Source: Bacteroidota bacterium
GTDB taxonomy: Bacteria > Bacteroidota > Bacteroidia > Chitinophagales > LD1
Direction of reading: 5' to 3'
NCBI GenBank assembly: GCA_947479455.1
Contig: CANJZE010000011.1
Span: 53,021-117,020 of the forward strand
Length of the DNA: 64,000 nucleotides
Shown here: positions 62,686 to 64,000 of the stretch, piece by piece
Numbering within the stretch: the stretch's first letter is position 1
How the letters are laid out: the number at the start of each line of letters is the position of its first letter
Program-made: the position numbers and the translations under genes
Notes under the pieces: model-generated
Database searches by the model: none
Seen by the model: only the letters and a program-made list of their open reading frames with translations
What the model was told of the DNA's origin: nothing

Positions 62686-63633
62686 ATGAAATTTTACAAA
62701 AGCAAAGCGTTCATTATTACAGTAAGTGTTTTAGCGGTGTGGATTGGAGCCAATGTAATTTTATATGAACCCGATATTCCGGTGCATGAACTAGTCGCAA
62801 AATACACGAATGAAAATTCGAAGTTTGTGGAGATTGACGGCATGCAGGTTCATTATCGCATAGAGGGAGAGGGGGAACCTCTTGTGCTTATTCATGGCAC
62901 GGGCGCTATGCTGCAAACCTGGGATAAGTGGACGAATCTTTTAAAACCACACTATAAAATCATACGCATGGATATACCGGCTTTTGGTTTAACGGGACCG
63001 CGGGCAGATGGCATTTACAACGACAGTATGTATGTGAATTTTATAGAGCAGTTTGTGCAGGCAGTGGGAGTGGACTCGTTTAGTTTGGCAGGCAATTCAT
63101 TAGGTGGATTGATTGCCTGGAAGTATGCCGCGGCATACCCGCAGAAGGTGAAGAAACTGATACTGGTTGACCCAGGTGGTTTTCATGAAGTGAATGACAA
63201 AGGCGGCTCGTTTATTTTTACGCTGGCGCGCAATTATCCTGCGCTTACCGATTTGGTTTCGAAAATAGGCACACACTTTTTTGTAGAAAAAACTTTGCAC
63301 GAAGTCTATTATGATGATTCGAAAATTACGGAGGATGAAAAGAAGATGTATGCCGAGCTGAATCAACGCGCTGGCAACCGCCATGCGTTTGTGGAGCGTG
63401 CTCGTTATGTCCATCAATGCAACGAAGGCGAATTGAAACCAATTACCGCTCCTACTTTAATAATGTGGGGCACAGAAGATGTGCTGATAGATGTGCGCGA
63501 AGCCGAACATTTTACGAAGATTGGAAACTCGCAACTGGTTACTTACGATAAAGTGGGGCATTGCCCGCAAGAGGAAGTGGCGGAACAGTCGGCTGCTGAT
63601 GTGATGAGGTTTTTATTAGCCCCAACCCCCTAA
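62686..63633 (+). CDS. Membrane-anchored alpha/beta hydrolase
   Basis: The 315-residue protein has an N-terminal helix (AFIITVSVLAVWIGANVILY), probably an anchor or uncleaved signal. An alpha/beta hydrolase domain follows: oxyanion motif LIHGTG (68-73), nucleophile Ser138 in AGNSLGG, acid Asp265 in WGTEDVLI and His292 in VGHCPQEE. The organisation is of the epoxide-hydrolase/haloperoxidase-like group; the substrate cannot be read. The last codons (LAPTP) and the stop are supplied by a palindromic repeat. Confidence 0.88.
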   Translation: MKFYKSKAFIITVSVLAVWIGANVILYEPDIPVHELVAKYTNENSKFVEIDGMQVHYRIEGEGEPLVLIHGTGAMLQTWDKWTNLLKPHYKIIRMDIPAFGLTGPRADGIYNDSMYVNFIEQFVQAVGVDSFSLAGNSLGGLIAWKYAAAYPQKVKKLILVDPGGFHEVNDKGGSFIFTLARNYPALTDLVSKIGTHFFVEKTLHEVYYDDSKITEDEKKMYAELNQRAGNRHAFVERARYVHQCNEGELKPITAPTLIMWGTEDVLIDVREAEHFTKIGNSQLVTYDKVGHCPQEEVAEQSAADVMRFLLAPTP

Positions 63634-63650
63634 AGGGGGCTTAGCAGCCG
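63618..63650. repeat. CCCCT-type palindrome forming the hydrolase stop
   Basis: CCCCAACCCCCTAAAGGGGG is followed by CTTAGCAGCCG. The TAA in the centre of CCCCCTAAAGGGGG is the stop codon of the hydrolase gene. The CAGCCG end also follows the 44-base repeats in miaB. Confidence 0.88.
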
Positions 63651-63661
63651 AAAGACCAAAA

Positions 63662-63699
63662 CAAAAAGAGCGAAGATTTTTCTTCGCTCTTTTTTGTTT
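63662..63699 (+). terminator. Rho-independent terminator after the hydrolase gene
   Basis: AAGAGCGAAGA (63666-63676), loop TTTT and TCTTCGCTCTT (63681-63691) form a perfect 11-base stem, followed by TTTTTGTTTT. Confidence 0.9.
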
Positions 63700-63731
63700 T
63701 CTATAATCCGTGCAAACAGTTCTTTGAGCCG

Positions 63732-63778
63732 CTGTTGGTGTTAAGTCTCGCAGTTTCTGCGGACCTCACCAACAACAG
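63732..63778. repeat. TGTTGGTG palindrome, copy 1
   Basis: Outer arms CTGTTGGTG (63732-63740) and CACCAACAACAG (63767-63778) enclose an inner hairpin GTCTCGCAG-TTT-CTGCGGAC. Confidence 0.9.
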
Positions 63779-63876
63779 AATCGAAACACAATAGCAAATA
63801 TCGCTTCTATACAATAGCTTCGGCACATGCAATTCGATCACTACCCGCAGTTCTTCACCGCTACTATTTTTCCGCC

Positions 63877-63922
63877 CTTGTTGGTGTTTTATCCCGATGT
63901 TTCATCGGGAGCCACCAACAAG
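63877..63922. repeat. TGTTGGTG palindrome, copy 2
   Basis: Outer arms CTTGTTGGTG (63877-63886) and CACCAACAAG (63913-63922) are perfect. The inner hairpin is ATCCCGATG-TTT-CATCGGGA, unlike that of copy 1. Confidence 0.93.
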
Positions 63923-63967
63923 AAAAGCATTACTATGGAAACCAATAAACATGCTCTCTGCCTTTCG

Positions 63968-64000
63968 GTTGTTGGTGACGTTCCGCTCAAAGCAGCAGGA
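63968..64000. repeat. TGTTGGTG palindrome, copy 3 (cut by window edge)
   Basis: The left arm GTTGTTGGTG (63968-63977) is followed by ACGTTCCGCTC. The matching right arm would lie beyond the window. Confidence 0.7.

Larger units (their letters stand above)
63700..64000. other. Gene-free right end with three palindromic repeats
   Basis: No convincing reading frame, tRNA or rRNA is seen. The stretch carries three copies of a TTGTTGGTG...CACCAACAA palindrome, the last cut by the window edge. Confidence 0.75.

Overview
The window is chromosomal DNA of a Gram-negative Bacteroidota bacterium of low to moderate GC; the exact family cannot be fixed by eye. The grounds are a SusC/SusD pair, three proteins with type IX secretion (T9SS) C-terminal domains, a PorP/SprF protein, an ExbB-ExbD-ExbD-TonB cluster, the miaB / sigma-54 activator / lptE gene order, menaquinone genes and Bacteroidota-like -7 boxes (TAnnTTTG). 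It reads as core chromosome: no rRNA, tRNA, CRISPR array, phage or insertion sequence was seen.

Layout. 1-2.1 kb: start of a complex I operon (nuoA-B-C-D, minus strand, nuoD cut by the window edge). 2.2-8.6 kb: YqgE, a DUF4105 membrane protein, an esterase, a lamin-tail T9SS cargo, a retropepsin-like protein, an acyltransferase and rlmH. 8.8-14.8 kb: an energy-transduction operon (exbB, two exbD, tonB, a small membrane protein, a PstS-like lipoprotein, a TPR protein). 14.9-28 kb: a PD-(D/E)XK-like orphan, two ArnT/PMT-type glycosyltransferases, menB, menD, prfC, kdsB, rocD and an SDR enzyme. 28-32 kb: a tight minus-strand operon prmC - two small envelope-type genes - aroB - aroA. 32-42 kb: ribD with a DMT transporter, a secreted metalloprotease, a nucleoside phosphorylase, leuS, an S41 protease and flavodoxin. 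42-47.8 kb: two small lipoproteins, secG with a TPR-like partner, and three glycosyltransferases. 47.9-55.6 kb: ribBA, a beta-barrel-like protein, OsmC and susCD. 55.8-58.7 kb: a SprB-repeat / gliding-type adhesin with PorP/SprF. 58.9-62.4 kb: lptE, the sigma-54 activator and miaB. 62.7-64 kb: an alpha/beta hydrolase followed by palindromic repeats.

The most unusual signal is not a gene. The window is seeded with short repeats that also sit inside genes. One class consists of imperfect tandem heptanucleotides (period 7) of several sequence types. They lie in intergenic DNA, in the signal-peptide region of three exported proteins, and in frame inside leuS (twice), aroB, the sigma-54 activator and a small membrane-anchored gene. 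A second class consists of G/C-rich palindromes (CCCCTnnnGGGGA type) that separate the nuo genes, end the alpha/beta hydrolase, and make up most of a roughly 90-residue N-terminal extension and the C-terminal tail of MiaB. A third class, TTGTTGGTG...CACCAACAA, keeps its outer arms while its inner hairpin changes. The pattern resembles Rickettsia palindromic elements and cyanobacterial heptanucleotide repeats.
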